Positions 26,935 to 35,358 of a stretch of DNA of 64,000 bases are shown one piece after another (within the stretch, counting starts at the first letter, position 1; the number at the start of each line of letters is the position of its first letter). Origin of the DNA: Aurantiacibacter sp. MUD61 (GTDB lineage Bacteria; Pseudomonadota; Alphaproteobacteria; Sphingomonadales; Sphingomonadaceae); the NCBI RefSeq assembly GCF_027912455.1, contig NZ_CP115446.1, forward strand, positions 2,503,501 through 2,567,500. Reading direction: 5' to 3'. Below the pieces are notes generated by a model, which made no database searches, was not told where the DNA came from, and saw only the letters and a program-made list of their open reading frames with translations. Position numbers and translations under genes: made by a program.

Positions 26935-27042
26935 ATGCGCGTCACACGTGTGTTGCGAACTGTCGTCATCTGGCTCGGCTTGCTTGCTTTGGCATTCGTC
27001 GGAGTGCTTTTCATCGGTTTTGGCTACCTCTTCGGTCTGTGA
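26935..27042 (+). CDS. Single-helix micro-membrane protein (35 aa)
   Basis: A 35-residue reading frame: MRVTRVLRTVVIWLGLLALA, then a hydrophobic run ending FGYLFGL. Two or three Arg at the start followed by one long hydrophobic helix is typical of small membrane proteins. AAGGGG lies upstream at about 8 bases. The stop overlaps the ATG of the thioesterase gene (TGATG/ATGA arrangement at 27040-27044), so the two are probably translationally coupled. Confidence 0.5.
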   Translation: MRVTRVLRTVVIWLGLLALAFVGVLFIGFGYLFGL

Positions 27043-27413
27043 TGACTAATCGTAACCCCGCCATGCGCGTCACCGCGATGCCTGCCGACGCCAATGCCTA
27101 TGGCGACATCTTCGGCGGCTGGCTGATGAGCCTGATGGACTCGGGCGCGGGGCTTGTCGCTGCTCGCCGGGCGAAGGGCAGGGCGGTCACCATCGCGATG
27201 GATGGCGTCACGTTCCACAAGCCGGTGAAAGTGGGCGACGAAGTCTCGGTCTACGCCGAAATCACCAAGGTCGGCACCAGCAGCATAGTGATCGCCACCG
27301 ACGCCTACCGCCGCGAGCGCCATTCGGAAGAGGAAGAGCTGGTGACCTCTGCCAAATTCACCTTTGTTGCGATAGACGATGGGGGCAAGCCCCGCCCGGT
27401 GGCTGCGGCATGA
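27042..27413 (+). CDS. Acyl-CoA thioesterase, YciA-like hotdog fold
   Basis: A 123-residue hotdog thioesterase. Motifs: RVTAMPADANAYGDIFGGWLMSLMDSGAG (catalytic Asp region), VTIAMDGVTFHKPVKVGDEVSVYAEI and a strand with SSIVIATDAYRR. YciA-type enzymes hydrolyse short and medium acyl-CoAs. Length fits. The ATG at 27042 overlaps the stop of the 35-residue gene; a longer upstream frame would read through that gene out of frame and is rejected. Confidence 0.9.
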   Translation: MTNRNPAMRVTAMPADANAYGDIFGGWLMSLMDSGAGLVAARRAKGRAVTIAMDGVTFHKPVKVGDEVSVYAEITKVGTSSIVIATDAYRRERHSEEEELVTSAKFTFVAIDDGGKPRPVAAA

Positions 27414-27590
27414 CTTCAGCGCTCTTTCCTACACCCATCTTGGCAGGCCATGTCGATCGCATGACCGCTCTCGCTGGCACCCCTAAGAAACCAATTTCAG
27501 GCGTGAAATCCGCTCCGGAGAAATTCCTCCCCTGGACACTGTCACACCTGTCACACCCTTTGAACGAAACCACTGAAAGCAGGACAGCAA

Positions 27591-29006
27591 ATGGCTGACA
27601 ACTCATACGACGTCGTCGTTCTCGGATCGGGCCCTGGTGGCTATGTCGCGGCAATCCGCTGCGCGCAGCTGGGGCTCAAGACCGCCATCGTGGAGCGCGA
27701 GAACCTGGGCGGAATCTGCCTCAACTGGGGCTGTATCCCGACAAAGGCGCTGCTTCGCTCGGCAGAGATCCTGCATTATGCCCAGCACGCCAAGGACTAT
27801 GGCCTGAAGATCGCGGGCGAGATTGAGGCCGACCTCGAAGCCGTGGTGAAGCGCAGCCGCGGCGTCGCCAAGCAGCTCTCCAGCGGCATCGCGCACCTGA
27901 TGAAGAAGAACAAGATCACCGTCCACATGGGCGAGGGCACGCTGACCGGCGCGACCAGCCTGACGGTGAAGGGCGACAAGGGCGAGGAGAAGCTGACCGC
28001 CAAGCATGTGATCGTCGCCACCGGCGCGCGGGCCCGTGACCTCCCGTTCGCTCCGGCAGACGGCAAGAAGGTGTGGACCTACCGCACCGCCATGACGCCG
28101 CCCGAAATGCCGAAGAAGCTGCTGGTCATCGGATCGGGCGCCATCGGGATCGAGTTCGCCAGCTTCTACAACGACATGGGCGCGGATGTGACCGTGGTCG
28201 AGATGCTCGACCGCATCGTGCCGGTGGAAGACCACGAGGTCTCCGCCTTCCTCAACAAGAGCCTCACCAAGCAGGGCATGACGATCATGACCGGTGCGGG
28301 GGTCGAGGACCTGAAAGTGACCGGCAAAGGCGTGACGGCCAAGATCAAGGACAAGGACGGCAAGGTCCATACGGGCGAATACACGCACTGCATCACCGCC
28401 ATCGGCATCCAGCCCAATACCGAGAACATCGGAATCGACAAGCTCGCAGAGATGGATCGCGGCTTCATCCAGATCGATCCCTATGGTCGCACCAAATCCA
28501 AGGGCCTCTGGGCTATCGGCGACTGCACACCCGGCCCGTGGCTGGCGCACAAGGCTTCGCATGAGGGCGTGACCACCGCTGAAGCCATCGCGCAGGAACT
28601 GGGCAACAAGGACGTGCATCCGCACCCGCTCAACCGCTCTGCTATCCCGGGCTGTACCTATTGCCACCCGCAGATCGCCAGCGTCGGCATGACCGAGGCG
28701 AAGGCCAAGGAAGCCGGTCACGAGGTGAAGGTCGGCGTGTTCCCCTTCATCGGCAACGGCAAGGCCATTGCTCTGGGAGAAGCGGAGGGCTTCACCAAGA
28801 CCGTGTTCGACGCGAAGACCGGCGAGCTGCTGGGCGCGCACATGGTCGGCGCGGAAGTGACCGAGATGATCCAGGGCTACACCATCGGCATGACGCTGGA
28901 GACGACCGAAGCGGAGCTGATGAACACCGTCTTCCCTCATCCGACGATCTCTGAGTCGATGCATGAAGCGGTTCTGGGCGCATACGGCAGGGCGCTGCAT
29001 ATCTGA
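27591..29006 (+). CDS. lpd: Dihydrolipoyl dehydrogenase (E3)
   Basis: A 471-residue flavoprotein that reoxidises the lipoyl groups of 2-oxoacid dehydrogenases. FAD site DVVVLGSGPGGYVAAIRCAQ, redox disulfide GGICLNWGCIPTKALL, NAD site LVIGSGAIGIEFASFY, and dimer-interface catalytic His in HPTISESMHEA are all present. With pdhC upstream it probably serves pyruvate dehydrogenase. About 180 bases separate it from the thioesterase gene, leaving room for its own promoter; a direct repeat of GTCACACC is seen there (27541-27557). The stop overlaps the next ATG. Confidence 0.97.
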   Translation: MADNSYDVVVLGSGPGGYVAAIRCAQLGLKTAIVERENLGGICLNWGCIPTKALLRSAEILHYAQHAKDYGLKIAGEIEADLEAVVKRSRGVAKQLSSGIAHLMKKNKITVHMGEGTLTGATSLTVKGDKGEEKLTAKHVIVATGARARDLPFAPADGKKVWTYRTAMTPPEMPKKLLVIGSGAIGIEFASFYNDMGADVTVVEMLDRIVPVEDHEVSAFLNKSLTKQGMTIMTGAGVEDLKVTGKGVTAKIKDKDGKVHTGEYTHCITAIGIQPNTENIGIDKLAEMDRGFIQIDPYGRTKSKGLWAIGDCTPGPWLAHKASHEGVTTAEAIAQELGNKDVHPHPLNRSAIPGCTYCHPQIASVGMTEAKAKEAGHEVKVGVFPFIGNGKAIALGEAEGFTKTVFDAKTGELLGAHMVGAEVTEMIQGYTIGMTLETTEAELMNTVFPHPTISESMHEAVLGAYGRALHI

Positions 29007-29938
29007 TGGTCGAGGGGAAGGGCACTCACAGCTACCTCCCCGATCCGCGCAATGCGGACATCCTGATTTGCGTCAATGGCGAGCACTTCGCGCGCGACGC
29101 AGCAAAGGTCAGCGTCTTCGACAGCGGCTTCATGCTGGGCGATGGCGTGTGGGAAGGGTTGCGGCTGCATGGCGGCAGGCTCGCCTTCCTCGACCAGCAT
29201 TTCGAGCGGCTGTGGCGCGGGGCGAAGGCCATTCATATGGACCTTGGCGTCACGCAGGATGAACTGGAGCGGCGGCTCTATGCTGTGCTGGATGCGAACG
29301 GGATGGATGGCGAGGGAGTGCATGTCAGGCTGATGTGCACGCGCGGTATCCGCTCGACGCCCTATCAGGACCCGCGCGTCGTCATCAGCCCTGCGACCAT
29401 CGTGACCATCCCCGAATGGAAGGAACCCGCGCCCGAAACAGCGACGCGGATGCTCGATCTGTTCACCGTCCACGTGCGCCGTGGCTATCCCGACGTGCAG
29501 GACCCGATGCTGAACTCGCACAGCAAACTCAACTGCATCACCGCCTGCATCCAGGCGGCGCAGGCGGGGGCGGACGAGGCGCTGATGCTTGACCCGCACG
29601 GCTTCGTGGCGACGTGCAATTCGACCCACTTCTTCATCGCCAAGGACGGTGAGATCTGGACAAGCAGCGGTGATTACTGCCTCGACGGCATCACCCGCGG
29701 AACGGTGATCAGCGTGGCGCGCGAAGCGGGCATCACCGTGCGCGAACGCAACTTCTCCCTCACCCATGTCTATGGCGCGGACGAAGCCTTCACCACCGGC
29801 ACATTCGCCGGGGTCGCTCCGGTCGGTACGGTGGACGGGCGCGTGCTCGGCACCGAACGTGGTCCGATGGTCGAGCGCCTCCAGCAGATCTATCTCAAGC
29901 GGCTCGCAGAGGATGTCGCAGGGCGAGACAGGCCCTGA
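29006..29938 (+). CDS. Class IV PLP aminotransferase (D-amino acid/branched-chain type)
   Basis: A 310-residue fold-type IV aminotransferase. It has VFDSGFMLGDGVWEGLRL (start of the fold and substrate loop), LMCTRGIR, the PLP lysine in NSHSKLNCITA, ADEALMLDPHGFVATCNSTHFF (cofactor and acceptor site) and ADEAFTTGTFAGVAPV. Whether it acts on branched-chain, D-amino or other amino acids, or is a lyase, cannot be told. Starts overlap on both sides: ATG within the lpd stop, and its own stop within the next ATG, so all three genes form one tight unit. Confidence 0.88.
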   Translation: MVEGKGTHSYLPDPRNADILICVNGEHFARDAAKVSVFDSGFMLGDGVWEGLRLHGGRLAFLDQHFERLWRGAKAIHMDLGVTQDELERRLYAVLDANGMDGEGVHVRLMCTRGIRSTPYQDPRVVISPATIVTIPEWKEPAPETATRMLDLFTVHVRRGYPDVQDPMLNSHSKLNCITACIQAAQAGADEALMLDPHGFVATCNSTHFFIAKDGEIWTSSGDYCLDGITRGTVISVAREAGITVRERNFSLTHVYGADEAFTTGTFAGVAPVGTVDGRVLGTERGPMVERLQQIYLKRLAEDVAGRDRP

Positions 29939-30672
29939 TGACAATCCGCATCGCCATGTGGTCCGGCCCGCGCAACATATCGACCGCGATGATGCGCAGC
30001 TTCGGAGCTAGGCCCGACTGCGCGGTTTCCGACGAACCGTTCTACGGCGCGTTCCTCAGGGACAGCGGTGAGGATCATCCGCTCGGCGCGGAGACCATCG
30101 CGGACATGGATTGCGACTGGCATTCGGTGCTGGCTACCCAATCGGGCGAAGGGCACGGAGGCAAGCCGATCTGGTATCAGAAGCATATGCCGCACCACAT
30201 GGTCGGGCCCATCTCGATCGCCGATATGCCAGAACACCGCCATGCCTTTCTGATCCGCGCCCCCGAACGGGTCGTTGCCAGCTATCGCAAGAAGAACGAG
30301 CTTCGCCGGGCCGAGATGCTCGGCTTTGCGCAGATGCGCCGCTACTTCGAGCTGGAACGGGAGCGCAGCGGTGCGATACCTCCGGTGGTCGATAGCGATG
30401 CGATCCTGCGTGACCCGACCGGCGTGTTGTCAAAGCTCTGCGAAGCGCTCGGCATCGCGTGGACGCCCGCCATGCTATCTTGGGAGAAAGGCCCGCATCC
30501 CGAAGATGGCGTATGGGGCGTGCATTGGTATGATGTGGTCAACGCTTCCACGGGGTTTGGTCCGCCGCCCGCCTCCGAACCGCAACTTGAAGGCGAATAC
30601 CTCGCCGTAGCGGAGCAATGCCGGGCGGATTACGAGGCGTTGGCTCAGCTCGCTATCTGTGCGGAAAAGTGA
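29938..30672 (+). CDS. P-loop sulfotransferase-like protein
   Basis: A 244-residue protein. The start RIAMWSGPRNISTAMMRSF is a sulfotransferase-type P-loop (S-G-P-R-N-x-S-T) that binds the phosphate of PAPS. VSDEPFYGAFL and FLIRAPERVVASYRKKNEL (the 3'-phosphate-binding Arg region) follow. Length is at the small end. The ATG overlaps the stop of the aminotransferase gene. Fusions of a similar domain with class IV aminotransferases are, as far as I recall, known in plants and some bacteria, which suggests a shared pathway. The substrate is unknown. Confidence 0.75.
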   Translation: MTIRIAMWSGPRNISTAMMRSFGARPDCAVSDEPFYGAFLRDSGEDHPLGAETIADMDCDWHSVLATQSGEGHGGKPIWYQKHMPHHMVGPISIADMPEHRHAFLIRAPERVVASYRKKNELRRAEMLGFAQMRRYFELERERSGAIPPVVDSDAILRDPTGVLSKLCEALGIAWTPAMLSWEKGPHPEDGVWGVHWYDVVNASTGFGPPPASEPQLEGEYLAVAEQCRADYEALAQLAICAEK

Positions 30673-30711
30673 GCTTTCCTACGCTACCGATAATGGTTCA
30701 CACGACTGCTA

Positions 30712-31155
30712 TTAAGGCTTGCGGTGGTGTTTTCCCGGCCGCAGATGCCAAAAACGCTCCATGTAAAGATAGGTGATCGAGGCCGTCCAACCGATCATGA
30801 CCAGTCCGACAAGCGCTTCGATCCCGCTTAGCAAACGGACGGCTCCTGTCGGATACAAATCGCCGATACCCAGCGTCGTGTAGCTGGTGATCGAAAAATA
30901 GAAGGCATCGCCGAAATCATGGCCCGAAGGTCCGTCGATTGAACCAAGTTCGCTCCATTTCTCAATCACGTAGAAGGCAGTCGCGAATAGCAGGATATGG
31001 ATCATGTGCGATGCGATCGCCGCGACCAGCATGGCCACAATCCTGGCTCGCGGCGGCAATTTGAGGTGTGGAAGTCGCGTCGAGGTCTGCCGCAACACCT
31101 CATAATGCACCGCGATGGATGCTCCAACAAGTAGCAGGGCGAGCAGCAGCGTCAC
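30712..31155 (-). CDS. Two-helix potassium channel family protein
   Basis: A 147-residue membrane protein with an ion-channel pore: pore helix FGDAFYFSITSYTTLGIGDL, where TTLGIGD is the K+ selectivity filter, flanked by hydrophobic helices (MIHILLFATAFYVIEKW before, LLSGIEALVGLVMIGWTAS after). An extra N-terminal helix (LLLALLLVGASIAVHYE) precedes. The long reading frame upstream runs through the tRNA-Ser gene, so the real start is probably the GTG at 31155, with AGGAGA 11 bases ahead. It would conduct K+ or other cations passively. Confidence 0.8.
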   Translation of the reverse strand: MTLLLALLLVGASIAVHYEVLRQTSTRLPHLKLPPRARIVAMLVAAIASHMIHILLFATAFYVIEKWSELGSIDGPSGHDFGDAFYFSITSYTTLGIGDLYPTGAVRLLSGIEALVGLVMIGWTASITYLYMERFWHLRPGKHHRKP

Positions 31156-31254
31156 CGGATTCGCATCTCCTCTCGCATTTGCAGAGACTGGCGCATGGGC
31201 TGCTATAGTCCGCACCGCGACCCGCCATCGCCAAACGTCTGTGGCGTCTGTCGC

Positions 31255-31344
31255 TGGCGGATGGGGTGGGATTCGAACCCACGAAGGGCTTGCACCCTTG
31301 CCGGTTTTCAAGACCGGTGCATTCAACCGCTCTGCCACCCATCC
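31255..31344 (-). tRNA. tRNA-Ser (anticodon UGA)
   Basis: On the minus strand the acceptor GGATGGG pairs with CCCATCC, followed by G and an encoded CCA. The anticodon stem CCGGT/ACCGG encloses loop CTTGAAA, giving anticodon TGA. A long variable arm (around AAGGGTGCAAGCCCTT) and the T arm GTGGGTTCGAATCCCAC are typical of class II serine tRNAs. Length with CCA is 90 bases. It lies 99 bases upstream of the channel gene on the same strand. Confidence 0.96.
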
Positions 31345-31479
31345 GACCGAGCGGAAGGCGAGCTAGCGCGTTTGTGCGCGCTTGTCACCACACCATTCTG
31401 TCGCAAATGCGAGTCTGTTGGGCGCAGAGACCAAAAGAGGGCATTCCCAAGTCACTGAAAGCTGGCATAGAGTAACCAC

Positions 31480-32514
31480 ATGATCACAAAGCACCTCCGC
31501 CACATCGGTATCGCCCTTTCCACCAGCCTGCTGCTCGCCGCTCCGCTGCATGCGCAGGATCAATCATTCAACAGCTATCTCGATGAAGTGGGTGAGCGAG
31601 CGCGGGCAGAGGGGGTGAGCCAGGCGACGATTGATCGCGTATTCGCCGGCCTGACGCCGCACGCACGTGTGCTTGAGCTTGACCGCGAGCAGGCTTCCTC
31701 TGGCAGCAATGTCAATCCGGCAACCGGCTTTGCGTGGATGAGCAGCTATCTCCGCCGCCACAACACCGCATCGCGCATCAATGGCGGACATCGCACGCTG
31801 GCTCGCATCGGGCCTTTGGCTGCCGAAATCGAGCGCGAATATGGCGTGCCTGCGGAAATCGTCGTTGCCATCTGGGGTCATGAGACCGCCTATGGCCAAG
31901 TCATGGGCGGCTTCGACTTGCCACGCTCACTCGCCACACTCGCATGGGACGGGCGCCGCCGTACGCTGTTTGAGCGTGAGCTGATCGACGTGCTTAAGAT
32001 GGTCGATATGGGCGTTCCGCGCTCGCAATTGGAAGGCAGCTGGGCTGGTGCATTCGGTAATGGCCAATTCCTCCCCAGCGTCTACCTGCGTCTCGCTGTC
32101 GATGGTGATGGTGACGGGGACCGGGATGTCTGGACATCGGATGCCGATTCCGTGCATTCGATAGCCAACTACTTCCGCGATGCAGGCTGGCGCACAGGGC
32201 AGCCGTGGGCAGTGCGCGCATTCGTGCCCAACAGCCTCGATCGCGCCGCTATCGAGAACAATACCGCCGCACCCGTCTGCCCTCGCGTGCACGCTCGCCA
32301 CAGCCGCTGGATGACAGTGCGCGAGTGGCGCGAAATGGGCGTGCAGCCGCGCGCGCCGATCGATGATGACGTCATGGCTTCGCTGTTCGAACCGGACGGT
32401 CCGGCAGAGCCCGGCTACCTCTTAACTCAGAATTATAGGGTTATCCTCGAATATAACTGCTCGAACTATTACGCGATGAGCGTGGGGTTGCTTGCAGATG
32501 AGATTAGCCGATGA
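31480..32514 (+). CDS. Lytic murein transglycosylase, MltB-like (SLT_2)
   Basis: A 344-residue periplasmic enzyme that cuts peptidoglycan glycan strands to 1,6-anhydro ends. The signal peptide ends LLAAPLHAQ. The catalytic Glu is in VVAIWGHETAYG (Glu 135). SWAGAFGNGQFLPSVYLRLAVDGDGDGDRDVW matches the MltB substrate groove and metal-binding loop. It lacks a lipobox, so it is soluble in the periplasm. It starts a long plus-strand operon and overlaps the next gene by 17 bases. Confidence 0.9.
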   Translation: MITKHLRHIGIALSTSLLLAAPLHAQDQSFNSYLDEVGERARAEGVSQATIDRVFAGLTPHARVLELDREQASSGSNVNPATGFAWMSSYLRRHNTASRINGGHRTLARIGPLAAEIEREYGVPAEIVVAIWGHETAYGQVMGGFDLPRSLATLAWDGRRRTLFERELIDVLKMVDMGVPRSQLEGSWAGAFGNGQFLPSVYLRLAVDGDGDGDRDVWTSDADSVHSIANYFRDAGWRTGQPWAVRAFVPNSLDRAAIENNTAAPVCPRVHARHSRWMTVREWREMGVQPRAPIDDDVMASLFEPDGPAEPGYLLTQNYRVILEYNCSNYYAMSVGLLADEISR

Positions 32515-33535
32515 CCGCCGTTTACCTCTCCTTTTCAGGGGAATAGCGACTTCTGCCCTGGCGGCAGGGCTTGCCGCCTGCGTGTCCGGGACCGCCGGAT
32601 CGGTCAATTCGGTAAGCAGCGCTCAACTGCCGGTGAGCCAGCAAAACGGACCGTCTGCGGATTATCCGATCACGGTGGGCGAGCCCTATGTGGTCAACGG
32701 GACGGAATATGTCCCGCTCGACACGATGAACTATGATCACGTCGGCTATCTGACTGTCGATCAGGGCGCGCGCGGTATTACCGGGACGCACCATACGCTG
32801 CCTTTGCCAAGCTATGTTGAAGTGACGTCGCTGGAAACCGGCCGGACGATCCTTGTGCGTCTCGAACGGCGCGGACCGATGGACTCGAACAATCTGCTTG
32901 GTCTTTCTCCGGCTGCACTGGAACAGCTAGGCGCTGGATCACAAACGCCGGTTCGTGTTCGCCGCGTCAATCCGCCAGAGGCAGAACGCTTCGCCTTGCG
33001 TTCGGGCGAGGCTGCTCCCGAGCGCATGGATACACCCGCATCGCTTCTGACTGTTCTGCAGCGCCGCCTTCCTGAATCAGGTGCGGCATCCCTACGTCCC
33101 GACGCACGGGCAGCTTCGCCCGCTGCACAAGTTCCGGCACCCGTCGTTGCAAGCAATGACCAAGAACTGCCGGCAGTCGCATCAGCGACTTCGCTTCCAC
33201 CTATCGGCGCAGCGCCCCATGCGGACGAAGGAGCAGGTAGCGGTGAATTTGCAGCCGCCTTCGAAAATGACGACGCGAACGCATCGGAAGCAGCACCGGC
33301 ACCTGGGCACGTTGAGCAGGCCGCCGAAGGGCGCTTCGTGGTGCAAGCCGCAGCATTCTCGACGAGGGACCGCGCCGATCGCGTTGCCAATACACTCGGC
33401 GGAATGGTGACGCAAGCGGGCCGCTTCTGGCGCGTCCGCACCGGGCCTTTCGCGACCCGTGGAGAAGCCGAGGCTTCGCTCGCCAATGTGCGGCGCGCGG
33501 GCTATAGCGATGCACGAATCCTGACCAGCGGCTAG
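32498..33535 (+). CDS. RlpA-like SPOR-domain lipoprotein with degenerate catalytic site
   Basis: A 345-residue lipoprotein (lipobox LAAGLAAC, Cys 28). It has an RlpA-type double-psi beta-barrel: TGTHHTLPLPSYVEVTSLET, then RTILVRLERRGPMDSNNLLGLSPAALEQLG. In active RlpA this region reads near N-D-R-G-P with a catalytic Asp, here replaced by Arg (ERRGP), and the upstream TANGE segment is missing. A low-complexity Ala/Pro linker leads to a C-terminal SPOR domain (RFVVQAAAFSTRDRADRVANTL), which binds stripped septal glycan. It may be a non-enzymatic septal protein. ATG 32498 lies inside the end of the mltB-like gene. Confidence 0.82.
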   Translation: MRLADDRRLPLLFRGIATSALAAGLAACVSGTAGSVNSVSSAQLPVSQQNGPSADYPITVGEPYVVNGTEYVPLDTMNYDHVGYLTVDQGARGITGTHHTLPLPSYVEVTSLETGRTILVRLERRGPMDSNNLLGLSPAALEQLGAGSQTPVRVRRVNPPEAERFALRSGEAAPERMDTPASLLTVLQRRLPESGAASLRPDARAASPAAQVPAPVVASNDQELPAVASATSLPPIGAAPHADEGAGSGEFAAAFENDDANASEAAPAPGHVEQAAEGRFVVQAAAFSTRDRADRVANTLGGMVTQAGRFWRVRTGPFATRGEAEASLANVRRAGYSDARILTSG

Positions 33536-33541
33536 GCAAAG

Positions 33542-34726
33542 GTGCCAATCGCCGCACGGAGTGGCAGATTGGACCTGAAGCGATTTTCGGCAATGGCAAT
33601 TATGCTGGGCGCATGCGTGCTGCCCGCAACACCTGCCATGCCTGCCCCGGCACCGGTACCCGAAGAAATACCGGTTGGAGTCCTCGTCGATCTGTCAACA
33701 GGGCAAACCCTGTTTGCACGCGAGGCGGATCGTCGCTTTGTCCCCGCTTCCGTCACCAAGGTGATGACGGCTTACACCGCTTTCAAACTGATCGAGGAAG
33801 GCGAGCTGCGGCTCGATATGCCCTATCTGTATCCCGCTTCGCTGGAAGAGGAGTGGTATGCCGAAGGCTCCAACATGTTCCTGCGCGCCGGTGAGCGGCC
33901 TACGATCGCGCAGCTCTTGCTCGGCATCACCACAGTTTCCGGGAATGATGCGAGCGTTGCTCTGGCAACTGCCGCTACCGGGTCGCTCGATAGCTGGATC
34001 GCGCTGATGAATGCCAATGCCGAGGCACTTGGCATGCGCAATACGCATTTCGGCTCGGCCAACGGTTTTCCGGACGGCGGAGAAACCTACACCACCGCCA
34101 ACGATCTCGCGCTGCTCGGCGCGGCGATCACGCGCGAGTATCCCGGCCTTTACCGTCGCTTCTTCGGCCATCGCGGCCTGCGCTGGCGGGATATTGCTCA
34201 GTCCAATCACGATCCTGTCACAGGCCGCGTGGATGGCGCCGATGGCATGAAAACCGGCTACACCAATGAGGCTGGCTTCACCTTTCTCGGCTCCGCTGAA
34301 CGCGACGACAGGCGGCTGGTGATGGTGCTCGCCGGTGCGCCCTCCGGCCGGGAAAGAGATGATGCTTCACGCGCGCTGCTCGAATGGGGGTTCGATAATT
34401 TCGAGCACACCAAGCTGATCGACCGCGGTACGATCGTGAGTTCGGCTGCGGTACAGGACGGTTCGGCAGCGCGGGTCAATCTACGCCTTGAGAGCGATCT
34501 GGCAGTTGCTCTGCCCAAGGATATCGACGTGGATAGCTGGAAGATCGAGACCGTTTACCGCGGGCCCCTGCAGGCCCCCATTGCAGCGGGTGACTCGGTG
34601 GCGCGATTGCGCCTCACAATTGACGGAGAAAGCGTGCTGGAAGCCCCTCTGGTCGCTGCAGCAGATGTGCCGCAGGCCAATCTGTTTCAACGCATCGCCA
34701 ATGCTTTTGTGAGCTGGGTGCAGTAA
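33542..34726 (+). CDS. D-alanyl-D-alanine carboxypeptidase (PBP5/6 type)
   Basis: A 394-residue penicillin-binding protein that trims the terminal D-Ala from peptidoglycan stem peptides. Active-site motifs: S-V-T-K (Ser 70, Lys 73), SGN (Ser 133) and KTG (Lys 237). The PBP5 C-terminal beta domain and a short amphipathic tail (LFQRIANAFVSWVQ) that anchors to the membrane surface complete it. The start is GTG, giving a signal peptide with a basic region (LDLKRF) and a hydrophobic core. It lies 6 bases after the RlpA-like gene, and its stop overlaps tmk (TAATG). Confidence 0.94.
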   Translation: MPIAARSGRLDLKRFSAMAIMLGACVLPATPAMPAPAPVPEEIPVGVLVDLSTGQTLFAREADRRFVPASVTKVMTAYTAFKLIEEGELRLDMPYLYPASLEEEWYAEGSNMFLRAGERPTIAQLLLGITTVSGNDASVALATAATGSLDSWIALMNANAEALGMRNTHFGSANGFPDGGETYTTANDLALLGAAITREYPGLYRRFFGHRGLRWRDIAQSNHDPVTGRVDGADGMKTGYTNEAGFTFLGSAERDDRRLVMVLAGAPSGRERDDASRALLEWGFDNFEHTKLIDRGTIVSSAAVQDGSAARVNLRLESDLAVALPKDIDVDSWKIETVYRGPLQAPIAAGDSVARLRLTIDGESVLEAPLVAAADVPQANLFQRIANAFVSWVQ

Positions 34727-35358
34727 TGCGCGGTACATTCATCAGTCTGGAAGGCGGCGAAGGCGTCGGCAAATCGACACAGGCAAGCCTGTTGTCAGAG
34801 GCTTTGGAGATGCGCGGCCTTACTGTTCTCCAGACCCGCGAGCCGGGCGGCACACCCGGCGCGGAGGCGATCCGTGGTCTCCTGCTTGACAAGCAGTTCG
34901 ATTGGGACGTGGCCGCCGAAGCCTTGCTCTTCGCGGCCGCGCGATCGGATCATGTGGCCAACGCCATTTATCCGGCCTTGCATGATGGCAAATGGGTCGT
35001 CTGCGATCGCTTTATCGATTCCTCGCGCGCGTATCAGGCGGGCGGAGATGATCTGTCGGACGATGCAATCCTCTCGCTCCACACCATCGGCTCATATGCT
35101 TTGATGCCGGATATTACCTTCCTGCTACAGGCAGAGAGCGAAGATATCGCGCAGAGGCTTGCCGAGCGGGACGGCGACAATGCAGACCGTATCGGCGGGC
35201 GATCTGCGGCCTATCACGCCCGCGTTGCGCAGCGTTTCCGCGATCTCGCAGCGATGGACCCGGAGCGATTTGTGCTGATCGACGCCGCTGGGTCTCCCGA
35301 AGAGGTTCACACGCGCATCATGCGCGCGATGGCGCCGTTATTGGGCGAAGGCGGATGA
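34726..35358 (+). CDS. tmk: Thymidylate kinase
   Basis: A 210-residue kinase that converts dTMP to dTDP. P-loop ISLEGGEGVGKSTQ, TREPGGTPGAEAIRGLLL (DR-type dTMP site), DRFIDSSRAYQ and the lid region RIGGRSAAYHARVAQRF are visible. Normal length. It overlaps the carboxypeptidase by 1 base and holB by 4 bases; tmk-holB is a widely conserved pair. Confidence 0.97.
   Translation: MRGTFISLEGGEGVGKSTQASLLSEALEMRGLTVLQTREPGGTPGAEAIRGLLLDKQFDWDVAAEALLFAAARSDHVANAIYPALHDGKWVVCDRFIDSSRAYQAGGDDLSDDAILSLHTIGSYALMPDITFLLQAESEDIAQRLAERDGDNADRIGGRSAAYHARVAQRFRDLAAMDPERFVLIDAAGSPEEVHTRIMRAMAPLLGEGG

Noticed and set aside
27410..27598. 62-codon frame between the thioesterase and lpd
   Set aside because: Starts on the thioesterase stop but has no hydrophobic or domain pattern and runs into lpd out of frame; more likely the lpd leader.
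27603..29000. 465-codon minus-strand frame opposite lpd
   Set aside because: His/Arg-rich translation typical of the antisense of a GC-rich gene.
31156..31338. N-terminal extension of the channel gene
   Set aside because: It would be coded by the tRNA-Ser gene itself; GTG 31155 is a better start.
31115..31366. Plus-strand frame with R-T-H-E-G-L-A-P-L-P-V-F
   Set aside because: A well-known artefact: the translation of the complement of tRNA-Ser.
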